Shown piece after piece: positions 39,366-46,885 of a stretch of 46,885 nucleotides of DNA (position 1 is the stretch's first letter; each line of letters begins with the position of its first letter). The translations under genes were made by a program, and so were the position numbers. The notes beneath the pieces were generated by a model. That model was given only the letters and a program-made list of their open reading frames with translations, had not been told where the DNA came from and ran no database searches. Source of the DNA: Acidobacteriota bacterium (GTDB taxonomy: Bacteria; Acidobacteriota; Terriglobia; Bryobacterales; Bryobacteraceae); assembly GCA_026394055.1 (NCBI GenBank), contig JAPKYZ010000023.1, forward strand, positions 1 to 46,885. The letters run 5' to 3'.

Positions 39366-40648
39366 TCGGCCTGCGACAGGCGGCCGAGGTGCGAGTAGAA
39401 CTCCGGGAAGGAGACGGAAGCGGCTTGCGCTTCTTCGATGGTCGAGACGCCGTCCGCAATCAACGAAGCGACGCTGAAGGCCATGGCGATGCGGTGATCA
39501 CCAAACGAGTCAAACGTGGAGGCCCGGAACTTCTGGCCGCCCGGCACCGTGAAGCCGTCCGGCCGCGTTTCAATCTCGACACCGGCGCGCCGCATGTTCT
39601 CTTCGATGGTGGCGATGCGGTCGGTCTCCTTGATGCGCAGTTCGGAGGCATCGCTCACCGTCAGCCCGCCGCCCGCCGCACCCAGGATCGACAACACGGG
39701 GATCTCGTCGATCAGAGCCGCCGCCAGCGCTCCACTGATGTGCCCGGCGCGCGTCGGCGAGTACTTCACTTCCAGATCGCCAACCAGTTCGCCCGACACT
39801 TGGCCATACTTCAAGATCTTGATGCTACCGCCCAACCCCACCAAGTAATCGAGCAGTGCGGTCCGCGTGGGATTCAAGCCCACGCCCTCAATCGTGACAC
39901 TGGAGCCCGGGATCAACAGCGCCCCCACCAGCATGAACGCCGCCGATGACAGGTCGCCCGGCACATTGAACTCCCGGCCCATCAAGCGCGGCCGTCCGAC
40001 AATCGAAATCGCACCGGCGGTGCTGGTGACTTCCGCGCCAAACTCGCGGAGCGCCATTTCGCCATGGTCCCGCGTGACAATCGCCTCGCGCACCGTGGTG
40101 ACGCCATCGGCATAGAGACCGGCAAAGAGCACACACGTCTTCACCTGGGCGCTGGCCACGGGCGGCGTGAAATCGATGGGCTTCAGCGGACGGGTGCCGT
40201 GGACGGTCAACGGCGGAAACTTGCCGTCGCGCGCTTCCACGCGGGCGCCCATTTCGGTCAACGGACCCATGATGCGGGCCATCGGACGCCGGGTGAGCGA
40301 TTCGTCGCCAAAGATCTCGGTGGCAAATGGCTGCCCGGCGAGAATGCCCGACAGCATGCGAATCGTAGACCCGGAGTTTCCGGCATCGAGCGCTGCCGCC
40401 GCCGGCCGCAAGCCGTCCAACCCCACGCCATGCACGGTGATCTCAGTGCCGTTCTTCACCACGCCCGCGCCCAGCGCCTCCATACAGCCCAGCGTCGAAT
40501 GACAATCCGCGCCGGTCGAGAAGTTGTGCAGAACGGAGGTACCTTCGGCGATCGCCGACAGCATCGCCGAACGGTGAGAAATGGATTTGTCGCCCGGTAG
40601 CCGCACGCGGCCTGAAAAACGAGTTGCGGGCAAGATCTGTGTTTGCAT
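39362..40648 (-). CDS. aroA: 3-phosphoshikimate 1-carboxyvinyltransferase (EPSP synthase)
   Basis: A 428-residue enzyme of the shikimate pathway, making EPSP from phosphoenolpyruvate and shikimate 3-phosphate. The active-site strings LPGDKSISHR (17-26), DAGNSGSTIRMLSG and DESLTRRPMARI are intact, and the C-terminal FGDHRIAMAF is present. The gene is followed by the histidine kinase with a 4-base ATGA overlap. The upstream motif CGCTAAACTAGGGGT (40654-40668) is identical to that before the TonB receptor gene. It is divergent from the DegP-type protease. Confidence 0.95.
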   Translation of the reverse strand: MQTQILPATRFSGRVRLPGDKSISHRSAMLSAIAEGTSVLHNFSTGADCHSTLGCMEALGAGVVKNGTEITVHGVGLDGLRPAAAALDAGNSGSTIRMLSGILAGQPFATEIFGDESLTRRPMARIMGPLTEMGARVEARDGKFPPLTVHGTRPLKPIDFTPPVASAQVKTCVLFAGLYADGVTTVREAIVTRDHGEMALREFGAEVTSTAGAISIVGRPRLMGREFNVPGDLSSAAFMLVGALLIPGSSVTIEGVGLNPTRTALLDYLVGLGGSIKILKYGQVSGELVGDLEVKYSPTRAGHISGALAAALIDEIPVLSILGAAGGGLTVSDASELRIKETDRIATIEENMRRAGVEIETRPDGFTVPGGQKFRASTFDSFGDHRIAMAFSVASLIADGVSTIEEAQAASVSFPEFYSHLGRLSQAE

Positions 40649-40653
40649 GGGAA

Positions 40654-40668
40654 ACCCCTAGTTTAGCG
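40654..40668 (-). promoter_or_regulatory. CGCTAAACTAGGGGT motif before aroA
   Basis: On the minus strand TAAACT lies 11 bases before the aroA ATG. The 15-base string is identical to 7816-7830. Confidence 0.4.
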
Positions 40669-40760
40669 ATTCCCAGCCTCCGATGCCGCCAGGACGGCTT
40701 CTCCAACGCCCGTGACATTGCGCGGGGCAAGTACGGGACAATCGGAAAGAGGGGTATGGG

Positions 40761-42167
40761 TTGTTGATCGCGTGTTGGCGCATCATCTCGGCGGGCATCG
40801 TTCTGGGTATATTGCACCCGGGCACCGCGCATCTGGGCGCGCAGAGCCTCGACCTCCGGGGTTTTGACCGCGCCCTCACCGGCCTGTCGGAGAAGATCTC
40901 GCCTGCTGTGGTCCAGGTGTTGAGCGATGCCTACAGCCCGCTGTCGGAAGAGCGGGGTGCGCCCGCGGCCTACGAGCAGAGCTTTGGCTCCGGCGTGATT
41001 CTCTCGGCTGATGGCTACATCGTCACCAATGCCCACGTGGTGAAGGGCGCCACACGGATCAACGTAGTGCTGCCGACCGCAGAGCCGCGTCCGGCGCGCG
41101 GCAGCATCCTGCGTCCCAAGGGCAGGAGCGTCGCGGCCCGGCTGGTGGGGCTTGATCGCGAATCCGATCTGGCGGTCTTAAAGATCGACCAGAAGAACCT
41201 GCCGTTCTTGAAGCTCGGCGATTCGGACCGCATCCGGCAAGGGCAACTCGTGCTCGCCTTCGGCAGCCCGTTCGGGCTACAGAACTCGATGTCGATGGGC
41301 ATTGTCAGCGCGGTGGCGCGGCAACTGGAAGCCGATGATCCGATGATCTACATCCAGTCCGACGTATCGATCAACCCGGGCAACTCCGGCGGACCAATGG
41401 TGGACGTCGAGGGCGACGTGATCGGCGTCAACACGATGATCATTTCTGAATCGGGCGGCTCCGATGGCGTGGGCCTGGCGGTGCCGGCCAATATCGTCAA
41501 GTCCGTCACCGATCAGATCATCCAGAACGGCGTGGTCCGCCGCGGCGAGATTGGCATTGAGCCGCAGACGATCACCGAGACGATGGCCGACGCACTGGGG
41601 CTGGCCCGGAGCTCGGGCGTTGTGCTGGGCGATGTGACGCCCGATGGCCCCGCGGACCGGGCCGGGCTGCGCGTGGGCGACATCGTGCTCAGCCTGAATG
41701 GCCGGACGATGGAGAATGCCCGGCAGCTGCAGGTGAACCTCTATTCGCAGGCCTTGGGGTCCGCCGTAACGGTGGAGCTGTTGCGCGGCAAAGAGACGCA
41801 GAAGCATTCAGTGACCGTCGCCGAGCGGCCCAACGACCCAGACCGTTTTGCGGCGCTGGTGAACCGCGAAGTGGCCACGATCGACAAGATCGGCATCATG
41901 GGCCTGGAGATCGGCCCCAAGGTGCGCGAACTGCTGCCTTCGACGCGGCAGGCGCGCGGCATCCTGGTGGCGAACGTTTTGGCGGCGGCGGGGCGCAATT
42001 CGGGATTGCTCGAAACGGGCGATATCATTTATGCAGTCAACCGCAAGCCGGTGGGGACCCTCGATGAGATCAAGGCGGCCCTAGGCGCAGCCAAGCCCGG
42101 CGATGCGGTGATCCTCCAAGTGGAGCGGAGCGAGAAACTGCGGTATGTCGAAATCACGGTGGACTAA
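40761..42167 (+). CDS. DegP/HtrA-type periplasmic serine protease with two PDZ domains
   Basis: A 468-residue exported protease. The signal segment (about 1-28) ends near HLGAQS. The trypsin-like domain has the triad H92 (TNAHVV), D136 (SDLAVL) and S209 (NPGNSGGP). PDZ1 lies at about 270-355 (SGVVLGDVTPDGPADRAGLR) and PDZ2 at about 375-465 (ILVANVLAAAGRNSGLLETG). It would degrade or refold misfolded envelope proteins. Start TTG at 40761 is preceded by AAAGAGGGG; an ATG five bases earlier is out of frame. Its last 23 bases overlap the next gene. Confidence 0.9.
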   Translation: MLIACWRIISAGIVLGILHPGTAHLGAQSLDLRGFDRALTGLSEKISPAVVQVLSDAYSPLSEERGAPAAYEQSFGSGVILSADGYIVTNAHVVKGATRINVVLPTAEPRPARGSILRPKGRSVAARLVGLDRESDLAVLKIDQKNLPFLKLGDSDRIRQGQLVLAFGSPFGLQNSMSMGIVSAVARQLEADDPMIYIQSDVSINPGNSGGPMVDVEGDVIGVNTMIISESGGSDGVGLAVPANIVKSVTDQIIQNGVVRRGEIGIEPQTITETMADALGLARSSGVVLGDVTPDGPADRAGLRVGDIVLSLNGRTMENARQLQVNLYSQALGSAVTVELLRGKETQKHSVTVAERPNDPDRFAALVNREVATIDKIGIMGLEIGPKVRELLPSTRQARGILVANVLAAAGRNSGLLETGDIIYAVNRKPVGTLDEIKAALGAAKPGDAVILQVERSEKLRYVEITVD

Positions 42168-45066
42168 CTTTCACGGCGCGGCGGGCATGATGCTGGCAAC
42201 GGCGGCGGCCTGCGCGCAGCCGGTCGAGTTCAACCGCGACATCCGGCCCATCCTTTCCGACAAGTGTTTCCAGTGCCACGGGCCGGACGCCAAGACCAAG
42301 AACATCCCCTTGCGCCTGGATGTCGAAGCCGAGGCCAAGGCCAAAGCGATCGTCCCCGGTCAGCCGGACCGAAGCGAGCTGATCCGCCGCATCACCTCTG
42401 ACAGTAAGGCCAAGCGCATGCCGCCGGTCTATACCGGGCACAGTGTCTCGGCTACCGAAGTGGCGACGCTGCGGCGCTGGATTGCAGAAGGCGCCGCGTG
42501 GCAGGCCCACTGGTCCTTTATTCCGCCGCGCAAAGCCGCTGTGCCCACGGGCGTCGACCCCATTGATCACTTCATCCGCGAACGGCTTTCAAAGCAGAAC
42601 CTGAAGCCCGCCCCGGAAGCTTCGCGCGAGACGTTGCTACGCCGCCTGACGCTGGACCTGACCGGGCTGCCGCCCGCGCCCGCGGAGCTGACGGCTTTCC
42701 TCAAAAACACTTCGCCCAAAGCCTACGAAAAGGCCGTCGACCGTTTGCTTTCCTCGCCGCGCTATGGCGAGCGGATGGCGGCGCGGTGGCTGGATGCCGC
42801 GCGGTATGCCGATTCCAATGGCTACCAGTACGACGGCGAACGATCGATGTGGCGCTGGCGCGATTACGTGATCGAGAGCTTCAACCGCAATAAGCCGTTT
42901 GATCAGTTCACCGTCGAGCAGGTCGCCGGAGACCTGCTACCTAACGCAACGCGCGAACAGATTCTGGCCACCGGCTTCAACCGCAACCACCGCATCAACA
43001 CCGAAGACGGCATCATCCCGGAAGAGTACGCAGTGGAGTATGTAGTGGATCGGGTCGAGACAACGTCGACGGTGTTTCTGGGCCTGACGCTCGGTTGCGC
43101 GCGTTGCCACAACCACAAGTACGACCCACTGTCGCAGCAGGACTTCTACCGCTTCTACGCCTTCTTCAACAACGTCCCGGAGATCGGCCGGGGCATCAAG
43201 TACGGCAACTCCCACCCCTACATCCCGGCGCCCACTGCGGCGCAAGAAAAGCAGCTGGCGGCGCTGAATGCGCAGATGGCGCAGCTCGAGAAGGAGCTGG
43301 CGAAGCATCGCGCGCAGCCAGTGGCAGCCGCTAATTACCGGCCCTCCGTCGCGCTCGACTATGAGCAGCAGTTCCCCGCCAAGGAGCCTCGCGTGGCGGG
43401 CATGGCCGGGCAGTGGGACATTGATGACCGGTTCACGCTGTCGGCCAAGGTGCACTCCGAGAGCGTGCCCGACGGCCCGATACTCACGCGCATGGTGGAT
43501 TCGCCCAAGGGCAAAGGCTACGGTCTGCATGCCGACCATGGCAAGGTGCACGTGCACTTGACCAGCGTCTATGCTGACGATGCGACGCGCGTGGAGACGG
43601 AGCCGGTGCTGAAAGCTGGCGCATGGCAGACGGTGACGGTGACCTACGACGGATCCAAGATGGCCTCCGGCATCCACATCTATGTCGACGGCGTGACGGT
43701 GAAGCACAAGACACTGAACGAGACGCTCTACCGGCCGTTCACCAACGCGCACGCCGTGTTCCCGCAACCGCTGCGGATCGGCATGGGCTGGGGCAAGGAG
43801 CGGCGCTTCAATGGCGAGATCGACCAGGCTCGCGCATGGGCCCGCATCTTGACCGTGCCGCAGATTGAGGGCGTGGCCGGCGTTGGTGACACCGCACGCA
43901 TCGCCCGCTGGAGCTACTTTGAGAACGCCGCGCCTCTGCCGGTACGCGAGATGTGGCTTGCGCTGGGCAAGCTCGAATGGCAGCGCGAGAAACTGGAATC
44001 GAGCTTCCCCACGGTAATGGTGATGGCCGAACGGCCGCAGCGCCGCGACACGTTCCTGCTGATCCGCGGCGCGTACGACAAGCCGGGCGAGAAGGTAGAA
44101 CCGGGCGTTCCGTCGGCACTGCCGCCGCTGCCCGCTGGTGAAACCAACAACCGTCTGGGTTTGGCCCGCTGGATGACCTCCCGCAGCAATCCGTTGCTCG
44201 CTCGCGTGACCGTGAACCGGTTCTGGCAGATGTACTTCGGCACGGGCTTGGTGAAGACCACGGAGGACTTCGGCCAGCAGGGAGAGTGGCCGTCGCATCC
44301 GGAGCTGCTCGATTGGCTGGCGCTCGAGTTTATGGATTCTGGCTGGGACGTGAAGGCGCTGCAAAAGCGGATCGTGATGAGTGCCACCTATCGCCAAGCC
44401 TCGCAAGCCACGCCGGAGCTCACGCAGCTGGACCCCGAGAATCGCTTGCTCGCGCGCGGCCCCCGCGTCCGGCTCCCAGCGGAGATGATCCGGGATCAGG
44501 CGCTGGCGGCGGCGAGTCTGCTGGTGGACAAAACCGGCGGGCCTTCGGTGAAGCCTTATCAGCCCGCGGGCCTCTGGAAGGAGATCACCATGCAGGATGG
44601 CGACTACGAGCCGGGCTCCGGCGAAGACCTCTACCGCCGCAGCCTCTACACCTTCTGGCGCCGCACCGTCGCGCCGCCCATGATGCTGAACTTTGATTCG
44701 GCCATGCGCGAAAGCTGCACCGTGCGCGAGAACAAGACCAACACGCCGCTGCAGGCCCTGAACCTCATGAATGACGTCACCTTCCTCGAAGCGGCCCGCA
44801 ATCTGGGTGCCTTGATGCTGAAGGAAGGGCTCAACGAAGGCTTCCGCCGCATCCTGTCACGCGCGCCGCGTCCGGCTGAAGTGGAGATCTTGAAGAGCAG
44901 CCTGGCCTACCATCGCGACTATTTTTCCGATGCGGCGAAGGCGGCCGAGTACGTAAAGCAAGGCGCGGCTCCGGTGGACGCGAAAGTCAACCCGCGCGAG
45001 CTGGCCGCCCACATGGCTGTCGCGAGCTTGCTGCTGAATCTCGATGAGGCGGTGACCAAGAATTGA
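42145..45066 (+). CDS. PSCyt1/DUF1549/DUF1553 (PSD1) secreted cytochrome-like protein
   Basis: A 973-residue exported protein with the PSD1 layout of Planctomycetes and Acidobacteriota. A c-type haem motif CFQCH (41-45) lies in a PSCyt1 domain with a candidate axial Met in KRMPP. DUF1549 follows (about 140-345, [12 protein letters not shown] and [11 protein letters not shown], a second CxxCH). A LamG-like insert lies at about 430-575. DUF1553 is C-terminal ([20 protein letters not shown]). The function is thought to be extracellular polysaccharide or sulfated-glycan metabolism, but unproven. ATG at 42145 overlaps degP by 23 bases; an ATG at 42187 would avoid overlap and leave a shorter signal peptide. 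DUF1501 follows with a 1-base overlap. Confidence 0.87.
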   Translation: MSKSRWTNFHGAAGMMLATAAACAQPVEFNRDIRPILSDKCFQCHGPDAKTKNIPLRLDVEAEAKAKAIVPGQPDRSELIRRITSDSKAKRMPPVYTGHSVSATEVATLRRWIAEGAAWQAHWSFIPPRKAAVPTGVDPIDHFIRERLSKQNLKPAPEASRETLLRRLTLDLTGLPPAPAELTAFLKNTSPKAYEKAVDRLLSSPRYGERMAARWLDAARYADSNGYQYDGERSMWRWRDYVIESFNRNKPFDQFTVEQVAGDLLPNATREQILATGFNRNHRINTEDGIIPEEYAVEYVVDRVETTSTVFLGLTLGCARCHNHKYDPLSQQDFYRFYAFFNNVPEIGRGIKYGNSHPYIPAPTAAQEKQLAALNAQMAQLEKELAKHRAQPVAAANYRPSVALDYEQQFPAKEPRVAGMAGQWDIDDRFTLSAKVHSESVPDGPILTRMVDSPKGKGYGLHADHGKVHVHLTSVYADDATRVETEPVLKAGAWQTVTVTYDGSKMASGIHIYVDGVTVKHKTLNETLYRPFTNAHAVFPQPLRIGMGWGKERRFNGEIDQARAWARILTVPQIEGVAGVGDTARIARWSYFENAAPLPVREMWLALGKLEWQREKLESSFPTVMVMAERPQRRDTFLLIRGAYDKPGEKVEPGVPSALPPLPAGETNNRLGLARWMTSRSNPLLARVTVNRFWQMYFGTGLVKTTEDFGQQGEWPSHPELLDWLALEFMDSGWDVKALQKRIVMSATYRQASQATPELTQLDPENRLLARGPRVRLPAEMIRDQALAAASLLVDKTGGPSVKPYQPAGLWKEITMQDGDYEPGSGEDLYRRSLYTFWRRTVAPPMMLNFDSAMRESCTVRENKTNTPLQALNLMNDVTFLEAARNLGALMLKEGLNEGFRRILSRAPRPAEVEILKSSLAYHRDYFSDAAKAAEYVKQGAAPVDAKVNPRELAAHMAVASLLLNLDEAVTKN

Positions 45067-46451
45067 TGACGCGCCGCAAGCTGTTGAACCTCTCATCGAT
45101 GATGCTGGGCCGGGCGGCCTTTGATGGCTTGGGCGCAGCACCCATCGACGGCCTGCCGCATTTTAAGCCCAAGGCCAAGCGCGTGATCTACCTGTTCCAG
45201 CACGGCGGCCCCTCGCAGCTGGATCTGTTTGACTACAAGCCGCAGCTGGCCAAGCGGCGCGGCGAGGATCTGCCGGAATCGATCCGCATGGGCCAGCGGC
45301 TGACCGGCATGACGGCCTTTCAGGCCAAGTTCCCCACCGCGCCCACCATCTTCCCGTTCGCCCAACACGGCAAGAGCGGCCAGTGGATGTCGGACCTGAT
45401 CCCGCATCAAGCCAAGATCGCCGACGACATCGCCATCATCAAGTCACTGCACACGGAGGCGATTAATCACGACCCCGCGGTGACATTCTTCCAGACCGGC
45501 TTCCAACTGGCCGGGCGCCCCTCCATCGGCTCCTGGTTGAGCTACGGCCTGGGCAGCGAAAACAAAGATCTGCCGGCCTTCGTCGTGATGGTCTCCCAAG
45601 GCATCGGCAATACGCAGGCGCTGGCGGACCGCATGTGGGGCTCCGGCTTTTTGCCCACCAGCCACGCGGGCGTCAAGTTCCGCTCCGGTGCGGACCCGGT
45701 GCTGTATCTGTCGAACCCCGCCGGTTACGACCCCTCCGCGCGCCGCCGGTTCTTGGACGACCTGGGCAAGCTGAACCAGATCGAATCCCGCGAGTATCAA
45801 GACCCCGAGATCGAAACCCGCATCGCGCAGTACGAGATGGCCTACCGCATGCAATCGAGCGTGCCGGAGCTGACCGATCTTTCGACAGAACCCGACAGCA
45901 CCTTCGATCTCTACGGCCCCGATTCTCGCAAACCCGGCACCTTCGCCGCCAACTGCATTCTCGCCCGCCGCCTCGCCGAACGCGGCGTCCGGTTCATCCA
46001 ACTCTTCCACCGCGGCTGGGACGCGCATTCGACGTTACCGCAACAGATCCGCGGCCAGTGCGGGCAGACCGACCAAGCCTCCGCCGCCCTGGTGCAGGAC
46101 CTAAAACAGCGCGGCATGCTGGACGACACGCTGGTCGTGTGGGGTGGCGAATTCGGCCGCACCGTCTATTCACAGGGCACGCTCACCGAAACCGACTACG
46201 GCCGGGATCACCACCCACGCTGCTTCTCCGTCTGGCTAGCCGGCGGCGGCATCAAGCCCGGCCAAACCTACGGCGAGACGGACGACTTCAGCTACAACAT
46301 CACCGAAAACCCGATGGACGTGCACGACCTGCACGCCACCATCCTGAACCTGCTCGGGATCGACCACCTGAAGCTAACCCACAAATTCCAAGGGCGGCAT
46401 TACCGCCTCACCGACGTCCACGGCCACGTCGTCAGGCCTCTGCTGGCCTAG
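45066..46451 (+). CDS. DUF1501 sulfatase-like exported protein
   Basis: A 461-residue protein of the DUF1501 family, alkaline-phosphatase/sulfatase superfamily, regularly encoded next to PSD1 proteins. The N-terminus [15 protein letters not shown] carries twin arginines, a likely Tat signal. Family strings include [26 protein letters not shown] [27 protein letters not shown] and [20 protein letters not shown] at 45066 overlaps the previous stop by one base (TGATG); a TTG three bases earlier is the alternative. The product probably works with the PSD1 protein outside the cytoplasm. A structured repeat follows the gene. Confidence 0.9.
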   Translation: MTRRKLLNLSSMMLGRAAFDGLGAAPIDGLPHFKPKAKRVIYLFQHGGPSQLDLFDYKPQLAKRRGEDLPESIRMGQRLTGMTAFQAKFPTAPTIFPFAQHGKSGQWMSDLIPHQAKIADDIAIIKSLHTEAINHDPAVTFFQTGFQLAGRPSIGSWLSYGLGSENKDLPAFVVMVSQGIGNTQALADRMWGSGFLPTSHAGVKFRSGADPVLYLSNPAGYDPSARRRFLDDLGKLNQIESREYQDPEIETRIAQYEMAYRMQSSVPELTDLSTEPDSTFDLYGPDSRKPGTFAANCILARRLAERGVRFIQLFHRGWDAHSTLPQQIRGQCGQTDQASAALVQDLKQRGMLDDTLVVWGGEFGRTVYSQGTLTETDYGRDHHPRCFSVWLAGGGIKPGQTYGETDDFSYNITENPMDVHDLHATILNLLGIDHLKLTHKFQGRHYRLTDVHGHVVRPLLA

Positions 46452-46551
46452 CAAAAAAGGTGGCGCAGCCTGCAGCGGGACTTCAGTCCCTCCGGCGCTT
46501 CCAGCTCTCGCAGGCCAGCTTTTCTAGCCGTCGCGCATACGGCCCGGTGTT

Positions 46552-46715
46552 CGCCCTCGGACCGAGCCCCGACCTGCAGGAGGGCCTCTTCCATTGCCGC
46601 TGGATGCGGCCGAACCCGGCACTATCTCGAAGTGGGAGCCGTTCACTTGAAAGGGAAGGTTCTGGCGTCGGGAGGGCGGGCCCCTCCTGCAGGTCGGGGC
46701 TCGGTCCGAAGGGCG
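46552..46715. repeat. element with long inverted repeats after DUF1501
   Basis: CGCCCTCGGACCGAGCCCCG (from 46552) to 46584 is the near-perfect reverse complement of 46682-46715 (one base missing in 33-34). About 97 bases lie between the arms. No protein is encoded and no target-site duplication is clear. It lies between convergent genes, so it could be a MITE or a bidirectional terminator. A smaller palindrome GGGACTTCAGTCCC lies at about 46479-46492. Confidence 0.65.
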
Positions 46716-46726
46716 CTGTCCGACGG

Positions 46727-46885
46727 TTAGGCCGGGACGACGCGGACGTCTACCTCTAACGTATGCGCGCCGCCGCCGACGGTGATGCCTTTTACGGGGG
46801 TGACGTCGCCGAAGTCGCGGCCTAGGGCTAGGGTGATGTGGCCTTGGGCGGGTTGGACGTTGTTGGTGGGGTCATAATCCACCCA
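46727..46885 (-). CDS. transglutaminase-like protein, C-terminal end (runs off right edge)
   Basis: Only the last 52 residues are in the window. WVDYDPTNNVQPAQGHITLA, then GRDFGDVTPVKGI and GGGAHTLEVDVRVVP, match the C-terminal end of bacterial transglutaminase-like (Transglut_core) proteins, which usually carry the catalytic Asp in the DPTN string. The upstream Cys and His would be beyond the edge. These are cytosolic cysteine-protease-fold proteins of unclear role. The gene ends TAA at 46727 and is convergent with DUF1501. Confidence 0.82.
   Translation of the reverse strand, partial: WVDYDPTNNVQPAQGHITLALGRDFGDVTPVKGITVGGGAHTLEVDVRVVPA

Noticed and set aside
42937..44406. 489-codon open frame antisense to the PSD1 gene
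   Set aside because: Rich in His/Arg/Leu runs expected from antisense translation of high-GC codons; no family features.
1..46885. tRNA, rRNA, CRISPR arrays, riboswitches and transposase genes
   Set aside because: None were found by eye; no TpsiC-like strings in cloverleaf context, no regularly spaced short direct repeats and no transposase motifs. A covariance-model scan could still reveal small RNAs.

Overview
The window looks like a piece of an Acidobacteriota chromosome of the Bryobacterales/Solibacter type. The evidence is the high-GC coding style, a large CarboxypepD_reg/TonB receptor, a duplicated-FtsX 'ADOP' permease, a PSCyt/DUF1549/DUF1553 protein paired with DUF1501, an ECF42 sigma factor with its DGPF partner, and several palindromic intergenic repeats. 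The taxonomic call is inferred from gene content only; no rRNA or tRNA gene was seen. About 44 protein genes were recognised, and no gap between genes exceeds roughly 280 bases.

Left part (1-12.4 kb, mostly minus strand): the truncated 5' end of rplU; a run yacL-type PIN/TRAM gene, ispD, ispF, then a secreted cytochrome c/copper monooxygenase-like protein; an RRM RNA-binding protein; a 979-residue TonB-dependent receptor; and two paralogous secreted M20 peptidases that flank an O-methyltransferase and a hicBA toxin-antitoxin pair.

Middle (12.4-23.2 kb): a DGPF protein with an ECF42 sigma factor, a perfect 28-bp palindromic repeat, a small membrane protein, a CopG antitoxin with a truncated PIN toxin, a secreted M14 carboxypeptidase and a secreted alpha/beta hydrolase. 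Next is the most unusual gene of the window, a 1382-residue STAND/NACHT-like NTPase with a C-terminal PD-(D/E)XK nuclease-like domain (18550-22698). It is followed by two orphan antitoxin-like genes. This looks like a small defence or toxin-antitoxin patch inserted among housekeeping genes.

Right part (23.2-46.9 kb): ribA divergent from a LytS-type histidine kinase; a multispanning membrane protein; a Tat-exported Gfo/Idh/MocA oxidoreductase; two Flp pilins; a secreted esterase; mazEF; an ADOP permease; a Uma2 nuclease-fold protein; and a P1-family peptidase. These are followed by an Mla-type lipid transport operon (mlaE-mlaF-mlaD) whose ATPase lacks the usual Walker B glutamate and whose MCE protein carries five 34-residue repeats. 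Then come a ChbG/YdjC deacetylase, aroA overlapping a small soluble histidine kinase, a DegP-type protease overlapping a PSCyt/DUF1553-DUF1501 pair, and the C-terminal end of a transglutaminase-like gene at the right edge.

Themes: much of the content is envelope or secretion biology (receptor, exported peptidases and esterases, Mla system, HtrA protease). Toxin-antitoxin modules or remnants recur (hicBA, CopG/PIN remnant, orphan vapB, orphan hicB, mazEF). Several genes have a TANNNT hexamer only 6-11 bases before the start codon, which suggests very short or absent 5' leaders.
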